Shown: positions 34,214 to 43,720, counted from the stretch's first letter. The stretch: DNA of 64,000 bases from DATFVB01 sp963714035 (GCA_963714035.1 OY970224.1:2604001-2668000), one strand, 5' to 3'. The notes: generated by a model from the sequence alone, not told the origin. Numbers and translations are program-made.

Positions 34214-34660
34214 ATGAAGACGTCATTCCTGATGGGCAGAATCATCGTGGGTGCGTATTTCCTCTATAACGGCGTGAACCATTTCATGAACCGGGCGAAG
34301 TTCGTCGGGTTGACCGCAGCGAAGGGCGTCCCGTTTCCGGAAATCGCCATTCCGATCTCCGGAGCTCTGCTCCTGGTCGCGGGACTGAGCTTCCTGCTCG
34401 GCGGGAAGCCCGTTCTGGGCATCGTCGCGATCACGCTTTTCCTGGTCCCGGTGTCGTATTACATGCACGGGTTCTGGCAGGAGACGGGCGCAGCGCGCTC
34501 GGCCGACATGATCAACTTCACGAAGAACATCGCCCTTCTCGGTGCGGCATGGATGTTCGCGGCGATCCCGCGACCGTGGGCTGCCGGTGTCGAGGCCGTG
34601 CACCGAACGGACGACGTGCCGGTCGCGAATTATCCCCCGCGCCGCACGGCGACGGGCTGA
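34214..34660 (+). CDS. DoxX-family membrane protein
   Basis: 148 residues; AAAGGAGGGCCCG precedes the ATG at 34214. Four hydrophobic helices: TSFLMGRIIVGAYFLYNGVN, AIPISGALLLVAGLSFLLGG, VLGIVAITLFLVPVSYYMHG and NIALLGAAWMFAAIP. The motif YFLYNGVNHFMN with a following K-F-V is characteristic of DoxX/DoxD-like proteins, an inner-membrane family often tied to thiosulphate or redox stress. Function here is not shown. The tail of about 25 residues is polar. Confidence 0.85.
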   Translation: MKTSFLMGRIIVGAYFLYNGVNHFMNRAKFVGLTAAKGVPFPEIAIPISGALLLVAGLSFLLGGKPVLGIVAITLFLVPVSYYMHGFWQETGAARSADMINFTKNIALLGAAWMFAAIPRPWAAGVEAVHRTDDVPVANYPPRRTATG

Positions 34661-34761
34661 AGCACGGAGAAGGATTCACTTCCGTTTCGGCATTCGCCGG
34701 CGGAAGGCTCCGTTCGCCGGAAAACCTTCGTTCTCGGCGTTCGTAAGGCCTCCCTGAGGCC

Positions 34762-35484
34762 GTGATTCATCTCTCCGTCGTCGTCAAGGCGCTGATCGTT
34801 CTGATCGCCGTTCCGTTCGTGCTCTATCAGGTACGAAAGCCTTCGCGGTGGATCGGGGGTCGGTTCCTGCGGGCGATGAACGTCGCGCACTCGGCGCTCA
34901 CCGACTGGGGGCTGAGCCACGTCCCGATCGGGCAAAACTACACGATTCTGGACGTCGGTTGCGGCGGCGGACGCACGGTCGGGAAGCTCACGGCGCGGGC
35001 GCCGGAAGGGCGGATCCACGGCATCGATTACTCGTCCGAAAGTGTGGCGGTCTCCCGGCGGGAGAACGCCGGCGCGATCGTGGCCGGGCGGGTGGCGATC
35101 GAGAAGGCGTCGGTGTCACGCCTCCCGTTCGCAGACGACCGCTTCGACCTCGTCACCGCGGTCGAGACGCAGTACTACTGGCCGAGGCCGCTCGACGACA
35201 TGAAGGAAATCCGCCGGGTGCTGAGACCGGGCGGACGCGCGGTCGTGATCCTCGAGACCTACAGGGGCGGCCGCGTCGGGGCGGTCAAGGGCGCCGTGAT
35301 GAAGGCGCTGAGGTCGCGGCATCTCACCCTCGACCAGCACCGGGAGCTGTTCGCGGGCGCGGGCTTCTCGGAGGTCGAGATCTTCACGGAGCCGCGCCGG
35401 GGATGGTTTTGCGGGGTCGGAAGAAAACCCGCTGACGGCGGCGGGGGCGGCCCCACGTCCGAGAGGAAGGGTCCTGTATCCTGA
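34762..35484 (+). CDS. Class I SAM-dependent methyltransferase with N-terminal membrane helix
   Basis: 240 residues from a GTG at 34762. The start is a membrane helix (VVVKALIVLIAVPFVLY), unusual for the family. The Rossmann motifs follow: YTILDVGCGGGRTVGKL (SAM-binding glycine loop), RIHGIDYSSESVAVS, VSRLPFADDRFDLVTAVETQ and RRVLRPGGRAVVI. UbiE/COQ5-like order, substrate unknown. The last 25 residues are Gly/Pro-rich and probably unstructured. The next gene starts 4 bp after its stop. Confidence 0.88.
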   Translation: MIHLSVVVKALIVLIAVPFVLYQVRKPSRWIGGRFLRAMNVAHSALTDWGLSHVPIGQNYTILDVGCGGGRTVGKLTARAPEGRIHGIDYSSESVAVSRRENAGAIVAGRVAIEKASVSRLPFADDRFDLVTAVETQYYWPRPLDDMKEIRRVLRPGGRAVVILETYRGGRVGAVKGAVMKALRSRHLTLDQHRELFAGAGFSEVEIFTEPRRGWFCGVGRKPADGGGGGPTSERKGPVS

Positions 35485-35488
35485 CGCC

Positions 35489-35968
35489 ATGAAGAAATGT
35501 CTGCGCGGCGCCATGGTGCCCGGTCTCCTGCTCGCGACCCGCATGCTTGCGGCCGCATCCGGCGACGCGGCCGGAATCGACGAATTCAACCGGGCGGTGA
35601 TCGACGCGACGAAGCGGATGGACAACGCCGCGAGCCTCGCGCTGTGGGAGGAAGACGGCGTGAGCGTCCTTCCGAACCTCCCCCCGATCGTGGGGAAGCC
35701 GGCGATCGGAGTCTTTCTCGCAGAGGTCACGGCCGAATTTCCCGGCGCGAAGATGGAGTCGTTCACGTTCGACTGCGTCCCGGTGGCGCTCGAGGGCGAC
35801 TTCGCGTCGGAGCGCTGCGTCGAGCACCAGGTCGTGAAATTCGCCGACGGCAAGGCGCCGTTCGACGGACGGGGCAACATCCTTTACGTGCTGCATCGCC
35901 GCGGAGGACGCTGGCGAATCCGCGCGGAAATGTGGAATCCGGCGCAGACGCCGGCCGCGAGCCGCTGA
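35489..35968 (+). CDS. Secreted SnoaL-like/DUF4440 protein
   Basis: 159 residues, starting 4 bp after the methyltransferase stop, so probably cotranscribed. Signal peptide (MVPGLLLATRMLAAASG). The NTF2-like domain: IDEFNRAVIDATKRMDNAAS, ALWEEDGVSVLPNLPPIVGK and NILYVLHRRGGRWRIRAEMW. Related in type, not in close sequence, to the 32330 gene. Role unknown. Confidence 0.8.
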   Translation: MKKCLRGAMVPGLLLATRMLAAASGDAAGIDEFNRAVIDATKRMDNAASLALWEEDGVSVLPNLPPIVGKPAIGVFLAEVTAEFPGAKMESFTFDCVPVALEGDFASERCVEHQVVKFADGKAPFDGRGNILYVLHRRGGRWRIRAEMWNPAQTPAASR

Positions 35969-36056
35969 AGCGGCCGGCTCCGGGGACGGCACGCCGCCGG
36001 GAACGGATAGAATGCGCGCGCTTTTCCTGCCCGGGGCTCGACAGAAAGGAATCGTC

Positions 36057-38054
36057 ATGCGGAATCGCGCGGCTCACATCGTGACGGGCATCCTGATCGC
36101 GGCGGCTTCGGCCGCGGACGCGGCGTCGTGGGTCTCGCAGGGACCCTTCGGCGGTTCCCCGAATTCGATCGCGCTGGACGCGACCAATCATGCCGTGTAC
36201 GCGGGGAATTTCGGCGGCGGCGTCATGAAGAGCGCCGACATGGGCCTTCACTGGACGGCCGCCAACGGGGGATTCGGAAGCGGCGGGGAACGAACCGTCA
36301 ATTCGATCGCCGCGAGCCCGTCGTCGAGCGGCCGCGTGATCGTCGGAACGCAGAACGGCATCTGGCTCACGACCGACGGCGGCGCCACCTGGTCGGCGAC
36401 GAACGTGGTCGGGGACCCCGGCGCCTTCGAGGGACCGGACGTTCGCGGCGTCGCCTTCGCGCCTTCCGACTCGACGCGGGCATACGCGGCGGAGGACGGG
36501 GTCGGCGTCTGGCGCTCGACGGATTCGGGCACGCACTGGACCTCGAGCGCCGCGGGGATCACGGATAGCTATCTGGTCGCGGTCGCCGTCGATCCGACGA
36601 CGGCCGACATGGTCTACGCGAGCACGTTCTCCGGCCAGATCTACCGGTCGGTCGACGGCGGAAAAAACTGGAGCAAGGCGGCATCCGGCGTCCCGAACAC
36701 CGACGTCGACGCGCTCCTGGTCGATCCCGCGCAGCCGGCCACCGTGATCGCCGGGACCGGGAACGGAATCGTGCGGAGCACCGACCACGGCGCGACGTGG
36801 CATCCGACCGCGGGCGGGCCGTCCGGAAACGGCGCCGGAGAGGACCAGACGCCGTACGGCCTCTTCGCCGCGACGGTCGGCAACCTCCCGACGATCTTCG
36901 CCGCCTCGCATTTCGGCGGCCTTTATGCGAGCGCCGACCATGGTGCGACGTGGACCCGCATCGACGAGAACCTCGCGCCGCTCGGCGCCTACGCGGTCGC
37001 CTTCGACGTTTCCGCCGGTGTGGCGTACACGGCGACCGAGGGCGATCTCGCACGGTCGGTGGACGGAGGCGTCGCGTGGTCGATTTCGGACGAGGGCTTC
37101 GTCGCGCAATTCGTCTCGATCGTCGGCTTCGACCCGCATTCGCCGAACATCGTGTTCGCCGGCGCGTGGGGCAACGGCCTCTTCCGTTCCACCGACGCCG
37201 GGAACACCTGGACCGCCACGAGCATCCCGGTTTACGTCCTCGGGTTCCTGTTCGACCGCCACGATCCGAGAGTCGCGTACTTCGTGGCCGGCAACGACCA
37301 CGGCGTCTTCAAGAGCCGGGACGGCGGCCGCTCGTGGACGGAGCTCCACACGCTTCCGTCGACCAACTACCAGGGGATCGCCGAGAGCGCGACGGGCGTT
37401 CTCGTGGTCGGCGACTACAACGGGAACCTCTACCGCTCGACGGACGCCGGCGCGAGCTGGCAGCCCGCGGCGAAAGGGCCGGCCGCGACCGAGATCGAAG
37501 GAATCGCCGCGGACCCCTCCTCGGCGGGGACGTTCTATGCCGCGACGGACGCCTCGATCTACAAATCGTTCGACGGGGGACTCCACTGGACCAAATCCGC
37601 GGCCGGATATCCCGGAGGCCTGCCCGCGGCGATCCTCGTCGATCCGTTCACGCCGGCGACGGTGCTCGCGGGCTCGCCGTCCACGTACTTCTCGATCTCG
37701 ACAGGGCTCTGGCGCTCCGGAAACGGCGGAGCGACGTGGACGACGGTCTCCGGACCGATCGCGGGCGAGTCCGTTTTGTCGCTCGCCGCGGATCCGGTCC
37801 ACGCCGGCGTGATCTATGCCGGAACCCGGAGCGGAGCGGTCTACCGGTCGGCGGACCACGGAGCGACGTGGACGGCGTTCACGAAATCGGGTCTCGCGAA
37901 TCCGGACGTCTTCTCGCTCGCGGTGAGCCCGAACGGCGCCGCGCTCATCGCGGGAACCGACTCGACGAGCACGTTCCGGTTCGATTTCCCGGGTAGGCAC
38001 GTGCTGCCGGCGCCGGGCCCGGGGGCCGGGGAGAAGCTCAAGCCGAGGGAGTGA
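36057..38054 (+). CDS. Secreted BNR/sialidase-like beta-propeller protein
   Basis: 665 residues from the ATG at 36057, preceded by GAAAGGAATCGTC. Signal peptide (IVTGILIAAASAADA). The rest is a string of Asp-box-type repeats of about 45 residues: SADMGLHWTAANGG, TTDGGATWSATN, STDSGTHWTSSAAG, SVDGGKNWSKAASG, STDAGNTWTATS, SRDGGRSWTELHT and others, each with S-x-D-x-G-x-x-W. This is the WD40/YVTN/BNR/photosystem II stability-factor-like propeller family. No sialidase catalytic residues were identified, so it is more likely a binding propeller. Expressed alone; no neighbour suggests its target. Confidence 0.85.
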   Translation: MRNRAAHIVTGILIAAASAADAASWVSQGPFGGSPNSIALDATNHAVYAGNFGGGVMKSADMGLHWTAANGGFGSGGERTVNSIAASPSSSGRVIVGTQNGIWLTTDGGATWSATNVVGDPGAFEGPDVRGVAFAPSDSTRAYAAEDGVGVWRSTDSGTHWTSSAAGITDSYLVAVAVDPTTADMVYASTFSGQIYRSVDGGKNWSKAASGVPNTDVDALLVDPAQPATVIAGTGNGIVRSTDHGATWHPTAGGPSGNGAGEDQTPYGLFAATVGNLPTIFAASHFGGLYASADHGATWTRIDENLAPLGAYAVAFDVSAGVAYTATEGDLARSVDGGVAWSISDEGFVAQFVSIVGFDPHSPNIVFAGAWGNGLFRSTDAGNTWTATSIPVYVLGFLFDRHDPRVAYFVAGNDHGVFKSRDGGRSWTELHTLPSTNYQGIAESATGVLVVGDYNGNLYRSTDAGASWQPAAKGPAATEIEGIAADPSSAGTFYAATDASIYKSFDGGLHWTKSAAGYPGGLPAAILVDPFTPATVLAGSPSTYFSISTGLWRSGNGGATWTTVSGPIAGESVLSLAADPVHAGVIYAGTRSGAVYRSADHGATWTAFTKSGLANPDVFSLAVSPNGAALIAGTDSTSTFRFDFPGRHVLPAPGPGAGEKLKPRE

Positions 38055-38085
38055 CCCGCCGGCGAGACCGAGGAGCCGGGCGCGC

Positions 38086-39174
38086 TCAGCGCGGGTCGGA
38101 CGGGCTTCGCGGCATCCCCAGGATCTCCTCCGGAAGGCGGCCCTTCACGAGCTCGCGCACTCCGCCTTCGACGACGAGAGCCGACGCGGTGGCCATCGCG
38201 ACACGTTTTCCCTCGGCATTGTTTACGTCGCATGAGGTCACGCGCAGCCGGCGCCCGCTGTGGCGCACCGTCGCGGCGAGAGTCAGGTCTCCGGACCTGA
38301 CGGAGGCCGGGCGCGTGAACCGGATGTGCATGTCGAGGGTCGCGAACACGTCGCCGGCGGAAAGCGTCGAGTAGACCGCGGCGCCCATCGTGAACTCCGA
38401 GGCCCAGGCGAGGAGGCCTCCGTAGATCCCCGGGCTGCCGTTGGAGAACCAGGCGGACGACGGGATGACGGCTTCGACGCGTCCCTCCTCGATCGTCGTC
38501 GGGCGGTATCCGGTGAGCCGCCACACCGGGAACGGCTCGCGCGCGATCGACTGGCGCTGCAGCTCGATCGGCTTGCCGCGCGTGACCTCGTCGAGACTGA
38601 AGTACCCCGTCTCGGGGGCCGGCCGTCGAAAAGGGTCCGGCGTTTCGGGCGGGCGCGGCTCCGGAGGAGCGGAGATCTCCACCGTCGCGGCGGGCACGTC
38701 GATGATCAGGCACCGGCTGCTCCCGAAGGCGAGCATCCGGCCGTCCTGGTCGGTGATCTGGACCGTCGAAAGGCCGACCTGGTTTCCCGAGTGGACGGTC
38801 TCGGCGCGTCCGATCATGTTCGCGGTCTTTCGGCTCATCGGACGCACGAAAGACATGCTGAGCTCGGAAGTCGTGACCGCCTTTCCCGGGGGCAGCGTCG
38901 TCCAGATCGCGGAAGCCAGCGGGGCGTCGGCGAAGAGCGCGTAGATGCCGCCCCAGTAGAGACCGAAACCGTCCTCGAGCCAGGGCGTGACCGGCATCGT
39001 GAACGTCGCCTTTCCGAGTCCGGCCTCCGTCGGGCGCATTCCGATGAGCCGCGAGATCGGCGGTCCGGGAAGCTCGCCGCGGATGAATCGTTTGAACGTC
39101 TCGAGGCCTGACTGCTGGAACGCCCTCGGATCGGCGATCGCACCGCGATGCGGTTCGTCGGTGACGTATTCCAT
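38086..39174 (-). CDS. Two-hotdog acyl-CoA thioesterase-like protein
   Basis: 362 residues from the ATG at 39174, preceded by AGGAGCGGGCG. Two PaaI-type hotdog domains in tandem: the first includes PISRLIGMRPTEAGLGKATF, GGIYALFADAPLASAIWTTL and TSELSMSFVRPMSRKTANM; the second includes WRLTGYRPTTIEEGRVEAV, GGLLAWASEFTMGAAVYSTL and TLDMHIRFTRPASVRSGDL. The A/S-E-F and Asp residues on the long helix are in the positions of the PaaI active site. Probably hydrolyses aryl- or acyl-CoA in the cytoplasm. Convergent with the BNR gene and divergent from the kinase gene. Confidence 0.83.
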   Translation of the reverse strand: MEYVTDEPHRGAIADPRAFQQSGLETFKRFIRGELPGPPISRLIGMRPTEAGLGKATFTMPVTPWLEDGFGLYWGGIYALFADAPLASAIWTTLPPGKAVTTSELSMSFVRPMSRKTANMIGRAETVHSGNQVGLSTVQITDQDGRMLAFGSSRCLIIDVPAATVEISAPPEPRPPETPDPFRRPAPETGYFSLDEVTRGKPIELQRQSIAREPFPVWRLTGYRPTTIEEGRVEAVIPSSAWFSNGSPGIYGGLLAWASEFTMGAAVYSTLSAGDVFATLDMHIRFTRPASVRSGDLTLAATVRHSGRRLRVTSCDVNNAEGKRVAMATASALVVEGGVRELVKGRLPEEILGMPRSPSDPR

Positions 39175-39320
39175 CGCCCGCTCCTGACGGCGTTCCCGAA
39201 AACACGGGCGCCGATGAGATTCTACGTTCCGGCCTGCGGCTCGATCGAGCCGTCGGGTCGCCTCGCGGCACGCGCGCCCCTGCATGCTATTCTCCGGGGC
39301 TCACACGAATCGGGGGCTCC

Positions 39321-41552
39321 ATGGAATCTATGGTCGGAAAGACCGTCGCTCACTACAAGATCGTCGGTCTGCTCGGAAGCGGCGGCATGGGCTCGGTGTA
39401 CGAGGCAGAGGACGCCGAGCTCGGGCGGCACGTCGCGGTCAAGGTCCTCTCGGCGAACCTCCAGGACGACGCGCCGATGCTCGAGCGGTTCAAGCGCGAG
39501 GCGCGCGCGGCGTCGGCGCTCAACCACCCCGGGATCTGCACCGTCTTTGCGATCGAGCAGCACGAGGGGCGGCCTTTCATCGTGATGGAGCTCATCAAGG
39601 GGTCGACGCTCGCCGAGAAGATGGGGCGGCAGCCCTTTCCCGTGGCGCCGCTCCTCGACTACGGGATCCAGATCGCCGACGCGCTCGAGTCGGCGCATTC
39701 GAAGGGGATCGCCCACCGGGATCTGAAGCCCGCGAACCTGATGATCAACGATCGCGGTCAGCTGAAAATCCTCGACTTCGGGCTCGCCAAAGTCGAAGCG
39801 GCCGGCGCCGCTTCCGAGCCGGGAGAGGAAGTCTCGCAGCTCGTCACCGCCGTCGGCTCGGGGCCGCTGACGACGGCCGGGACGGTCATGGGCACCGTGC
39901 ACTACATGTCGCCGGAGCAGACGCGGGGACAGCTCACCGACGCGCGCACCGATCTGTTCTCGCTCGGCGCGGTGCTCTACCAGATGGCGACCGGAGAGAT
40001 GCCGTTTCAGGGAGACACGGACGCGGTCGTCTTCGAAGCGATCCTGAACCGCCCTCCGAAGCCTCTCGCCGAGGCGAACCCGTCCATGCCCGGCGAGCTC
40101 GGTTCGATCCTGGAGAAGGCGCTCGAGAAGGACCGGCAGCTCCGGTACCAGTCGGCGACGGACCTGAAGACGGACCTCCTGAGATTGAAGCGCAAGCTCG
40201 ATTCGGGACAGCGGCACGCGGCGGAGATGTCGGATTCCAGGGTCGGAGCGCGGCCGGCGGAGAAGTCGGTCGCGGTTCTCTACTTCGAGAGCCTCGGCGG
40301 CCCGAAGGAGGACGAGTACTTCCGCGACGGGATCACCGAGGACATCATCACGGAGCTCTCGAAGATCGACGGACTGCGGGTGAACCAGCGGTCGATGGTC
40401 CTCGGGTTCCGCGACAAGCCTGTCGTCGCCTCGCAGGTCGGGCAGCAGCTCGGCGTCGCGTACGTCCTCGAAGGGAGCCTGCGGCGCGCCGGCGACCGGC
40501 TCCGCATCACCGCGAAGCTCGTCGAGACGGCGTCCGGCTACGCGGTCTGGTCGGAGCGGTACGACCGCGAGATGAAGGACGTCTTCGAAGTGCAGGACGA
40601 GATCGCCCGGAAGATCGCCGAGGCGCTCCGCATCAAGCTCTCGCGGCAGGAGCAGGACGCGATCGCCTCGAAGCCGACCGACAACCTGCAGGCCTACGAT
40701 CTCTATCTGCGAGGCCGGAGCTACGCGCGGCGGCTCACGCGCCAGGACCTCGAGTTCGCGCTCCAGATGCTCGAGAACGCCGTCTCGCAGGACCCGAAGT
40801 TCGCGCTTGCGTACGCCGCGATCGCCAACGTCTGCGCTTACTACCACGCCCACTACGCCCGCGAAGACGCGTGGATGCAGCGCGCCCGCGCGGCGGCGGA
40901 GAAGGCCATGGCGCTGCACCCGGGGCTCCCCGAGGTGATGGTCGCCCAGGCGTGGATCCTGTACGCCAAGGGTCAGTACGACGAGATGTCCGTCATCCTC
41001 CGGAACGTCATCGCGCGCAAATCGGATTGTGAGGGCGCCTACTACCTGCTGCTCCGCGGCCTCTACGCGTCGGGGAAGTACCAGGACGTCGCGAACATCG
41101 CCGAGCAGGCGATCGAGGCGAGCGGCACCGACTACAACGTGTACGTCCCGATCATGAACTCGCTCGGCGCTCTCGGGAAGACGGACCTGCAGAGCAAGAT
41201 CCGGCAGCGCGTCATCCAGGCGATGGAGGCGCAGATCCGCGAGATCCCGGAGGACGCCCGCGCCCGGATCCTCCTCGGCGCCTACTACGCGGAGGACGGC
41301 CGGATCGAAGACGCGATGCGCGAGTCGAATCTCGCGATGACGCTCCGACCCAACGAAGCGATGATTCTCTACAACGCCGCCTGCACCTTCTGCGTGATCC
41401 AGAAGAAACCCGAGGCGATCGACGCGCTCACGAAGGCGTGGCGCGCGGGCTTCCGGGACTCCGACTGGGCGCGGCGCGACCCCACGCTGGCCTTCATTCA
41501 GCGAGAGCCCGAGTTCGAGAAGCTGTACCCGGCAAGGCCCGCGGCCGATTAG
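39321..41552 (+). CDS. Ser/Thr protein kinase with TolB-like and TPR regions
   Basis: 743 residues. Kinase domain first: IVGLLGSGGMGSVYEAED (glycine loop), HVAVKVLSANL (ATP Lys), GIAHRDLKPANLMIN (catalytic loop), LKILDFGLAKVEA (DFG) and GTVHYMSPEQTRGQLTDAR. After a linker come about 130 residues of TolB/FlgO-like sequence (SVAVLYFESLGGPKEDEYF, GVAYVLEGSLRRAGDRLRI) and then TPR-like helices to the end. The same tripartite design is common in Acidobacteriota. There is no transmembrane helix, so it is cytoplasmic. Substrates are unknown. The ATG at 39321 could also be read from 39330. Confidence 0.92.
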   Translation: MESMVGKTVAHYKIVGLLGSGGMGSVYEAEDAELGRHVAVKVLSANLQDDAPMLERFKREARAASALNHPGICTVFAIEQHEGRPFIVMELIKGSTLAEKMGRQPFPVAPLLDYGIQIADALESAHSKGIAHRDLKPANLMINDRGQLKILDFGLAKVEAAGAASEPGEEVSQLVTAVGSGPLTTAGTVMGTVHYMSPEQTRGQLTDARTDLFSLGAVLYQMATGEMPFQGDTDAVVFEAILNRPPKPLAEANPSMPGELGSILEKALEKDRQLRYQSATDLKTDLLRLKRKLDSGQRHAAEMSDSRVGARPAEKSVAVLYFESLGGPKEDEYFRDGITEDIITELSKIDGLRVNQRSMVLGFRDKPVVASQVGQQLGVAYVLEGSLRRAGDRLRITAKLVETASGYAVWSERYDREMKDVFEVQDEIARKIAEALRIKLSRQEQDAIASKPTDNLQAYDLYLRGRSYARRLTRQDLEFALQMLENAVSQDPKFALAYAAIANVCAYYHAHYAREDAWMQRARAAAEKAMALHPGLPEVMVAQAWILYAKGQYDEMSVILRNVIARKSDCEGAYYLLLRGLYASGKYQDVANIAEQAIEASGTDYNVYVPIMNSLGALGKTDLQSKIRQRVIQAMEAQIREIPEDARARILLGAYYAEDGRIEDAMRESNLAMTLRPNEAMILYNAACTFCVIQKKPEAIDALTKAWRAGFRDSDWARRDPTLAFIQREPEFEKLYPARPAAD

Positions 41553-41705
41553 CAGCCTGCCAGGGATTGCCCGCCAGGGAAGGGCGAAGCCGCCGTCCTT
41601 GCCGCCTCCCGAGAGAATTTACGTCGGAGACGCCATCGAAAGGACGAAGGCGCGACACGGAAGTCTGCTCTGACGGGAATTCCCGGCCGGATCCCGTCCG
41701 CCGGT

Positions 41706-42338
41706 TCAGGCGCGGCGAAGGCTCGAGCCGAATCCCCGGTTCGCGGCGTTGGATGTCTTCGGCGAATCGTGCTCCGAGTCCTTCGGGGCCGGGACCGCCG
41801 TCCAGGTTGCCGTCCGGCTGCCATTGCCGCGATGTCCTCCTCCGCCGCCGTGATGCCCGTGCCGGCCGCCGCCGCTCCCGTATCCCGAAGGCGACTGGCC
41901 GCCCGTTCCGCCGCCCTCGCCCGACGATCCGCCGCCGTCCGGCGACTGGCCGCTTGCCTGTTTCCGGATGAGGGCCATTTTTCCGCTCAAGGTGCCGTCG
42001 CTGGCGAACGCGCCGGTCAGGACTTCGGTTTCCCGGTCCCCCGGAATCGTCCAGGCGAATTCGTCCTTCGAGACCCGGATGTCGGCGAGCTCGGTGCTCT
42101 CACCTCCCGTCCCCGTGAACGAGCCGGCGACGGACCCGCCCTCATAGGTGAAGTGCAGTTTCCCGTCGACCTCGCGGTCGCCGACCTTCATCGCGAACAC
42201 CCACTCGCCGGTCAGCTTCTTCGCGCCCCCGGGATCGGGCGTCTCGGGCAGCGAGCGGGCGGTTTTGACGGGCTCCTGCGTGGCGCACGCCGGGATCAGC
42301 AGGAGCGGCAGGATCACGGCGGCCGCGGAAAACTTCAT
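41706..42338 (-). CDS. Putative lipoprotein with Gly/His-rich tail
   Basis: 210 residues. Lipobox LLLIPAC at residues 12-18 indicates an outer- or inner-membrane lipoprotein. A beta-rich domain follows (LTGEWVFAMKVGDREVDGKL, SVAGSFTGTGGESTELADI, GTLSGKMALIRKQ), resembling small secreted proteins with no name that occur in Acidobacteriota. The tail is low-complexity: Gly/Ser/His (SGYGSGGGRHGHHGGGGG), which could bind metal. The function is unknown. AGGGTTCCG precedes the ATG. Confidence 0.65.
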   Translation of the reverse strand: MKFSAAAVILPLLLIPACATQEPVKTARSLPETPDPGGAKKLTGEWVFAMKVGDREVDGKLHFTYEGGSVAGSFTGTGGESTELADIRVSKDEFAWTIPGDRETEVLTGAFASDGTLSGKMALIRKQASGQSPDGGGSSGEGGGTGGQSPSGYGSGGGRHGHHGGGGGHRGNGSRTATWTAVPAPKDSEHDSPKTSNAANRGFGSSLRRA

Positions 42339-42453
42339 CGGAACCCTCCGGCTCCAGAACGCGGAGAGGAGGGCGGACGTTTCACGCTCCGGACGGAGGA
42401 TCCGCCGGGCCCGGGACGCCCGCCGGCTCGGAGCGCCGGGAAGGGAGCCGGCG

Positions 42454-42969
42454 TCAGCCGGCCGAGATCGCCTTCAGGATGTCGGCCGCCTGCTGCTTCG
42501 TCGAAGCGTGGAGGTCCCGCCAGACGATCTTCCCGTCCTTGATGAGGAACGACTGGCGGCTCGCGAAGCCCATCGTCGTCGGCACGCCGAACGCTTCGAT
42601 GACTTTCTTCTCGTGGTCGGCGACGAGCGTGAAAGGCAGGTGGTACTTCTCCTGGAACGCCTTCTGTTCCTTCGGCGTGTCGGCGCTGACGCCGATGACC
42701 GTCACGCCCTTCTTCGTCAGGTCCACGAACGCGTCCCGGAGGCTGCACGCTTCGGCGGTGCAGCCCGGGGTGTCGGCTTTCGGATAGAAATACACGAGAG
42801 TCCAGCCGCTGCCGTAGAGCCGCGAAAGCTCGACCGGGCGGCCGTCCTGATCGACGGACTGCGCCTGCGGCGCGGCGTCGCCGACTTTCAGCGGCTCGGC
42901 CGGGGCGGGGCGGGGAAGAGCGAGGACGATTCCGAAAACGAGGGCGGAGGCGACGATTCGATATTGCAT
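42454..42969 (-). CDS. Exported peroxiredoxin (Bcp/AhpC-TSA family)
   Basis: 171 residues with a signal peptide (RIVASALVFGIVLALPRPAPA), so it acts outside the cytoplasm. Thioredoxin-fold motifs: LVYFYPKADTPGCTAEACSL holds the peroxidatic Cys (TPGC) with a second Cys five residues later, as in Bcp/PrxQ enzymes. VTVIGVSADTPKEQKAF and ASRQSFLIKDGKIVW follow. It reduces peroxides with thiol reductants. It stands alone on this strand. Confidence 0.9.
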   Translation of the reverse strand: MQYRIVASALVFGIVLALPRPAPAEPLKVGDAAPQAQSVDQDGRPVELSRLYGSGWTLVYFYPKADTPGCTAEACSLRDAFVDLTKKGVTVIGVSADTPKEQKAFQEKYHLPFTLVADHEKKVIEAFGVPTTMGFASRQSFLIKDGKIVWRDLHASTKQQAADILKAISAG

Positions 42970-43046
42970 ACGGCGATTATAGGGACGAAGAAGGGCGAGG
43001 CGCCCGTCTTCATCGGCGCCGAAGGTTCGGGGTGTAGACTGCCGCC

Positions 43047-43172
43047 ATGTCGAAGATCAACGGAGAGAAAGCCCGATCCGCCGTCAACCGAAAGAAGAAG
43101 CTCCGCCGGCGCATCGCGCAGCGCGCGGCCGCCGCACCGAAAAAGGCGACGCCTCCCGAGGCCGGCTCGTAG
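43047..43172 (+). CDS. Small very basic protein (41 residues)
   Basis: ATG at 43047 to TAG at 43170-43172. The sequence SKINGEKARSAVNRKKKLRR continues with RIAQRAAAAPKKATPP, about one third Lys/Arg and without acid clusters. No close family recognised; such peptides can be ribosome- or nucleic-acid-associated. The promoter and Shine-Dalgarno are not obvious, so it could be chance, but the clean basic-helical pattern and the position ahead of the RNA-binding RRM gene make it worth keeping. Confidence 0.45.
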   Translation: MSKINGEKARSAVNRKKKLRRRIAQRAAAAPKKATPPEAGS

Positions 43173-43404
43173 CCGCCGTCCTTGCCGTTCCCGTCCGCCG
43201 CTCCGGGACCCGGGGAGCGGCAGGGCCTCCACTCCGGCGTGATAACATGCTTTCGTTCTCGTTTTCGCTCGCCTTTCTTCCGCCATCCGCGGGCGGACTG
43301 AGCTCCGAACGAACAATCGACGAGAGGGCGCGCACGCGTCGGCGAGTGCCGCGCCGAACATCATCGCCGTCAGTCTTCGCCGAACTCGGCGCAGAAGGGT
43401 TCAC

Positions 43405-43665
43405 ATGAAAGTTTACGTGGGCAATCTCTCCTCGGAATCGACCGAGCAGGAGCTTCGCGATCTGGGCGCGCCTTTCGGCAAGCTCGAAAGCGTGGCGCTG
43501 ATCATGGACAAAGCGACCGGCAAGGCCAAGGGGTTCGGCTTCCTCGATTACAGCTCCGACGCCGAGGGCAACGCGGCGATCTCGGGGTTGAACGGCAAAG
43601 AAGTCGGCGGCAAGGCCCTGACCGTGAATCAGGCGCGCACGAAGGCCGCTCCCGTCAGTCACTGA
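43405..43665 (+). CDS. RRM-type RNA-binding protein
   Basis: 86 residues: one RNA recognition motif. RNP2 is VYVGNL at the start and RNP1 is GKAKGFGFLDYSSDAEG, both with the aromatic residues that stack on RNA. ESTEQELRDLGAPFGKLESV is the first helix. Short single-RRM proteins of this sort in bacteria (cyanobacterial Rbp and relatives) bind U-rich RNA, often under cold stress. The tail of about 12 residues is basic (QARTKAAPVSH). An intrinsic terminator follows 22 bp after the stop codon. Confidence 0.92.
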   Translation: MKVYVGNLSSESTEQELRDLGAPFGKLESVALIMDKATGKAKGFGFLDYSSDAEGNAAISGLNGKEVGGKALTVNQARTKAAPVSH

Positions 43666-43687
43666 GTCCCACCGGCGCGGCATCGGC

Positions 43688-43720
43688 GGGCGGGCTTCAG
43701 GCCCGCCCCTCTTCTTCTCA
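43688..43720 (+). terminator. Intrinsic terminator after RRM gene
   Basis: Stem GGGCGGGC/GCCCGCCC with loop TTCAG (43688-43708), then CTCTTCTTCT. It ends the RRM transcript. Confidence 0.8.

Noticed and set aside
35763..38000. Leftward frame of 745 codons opposite the BNR propeller
   Set aside because: Arg/Asp-rich shadow; the rightward frame has a signal peptide and repeated Asp boxes.
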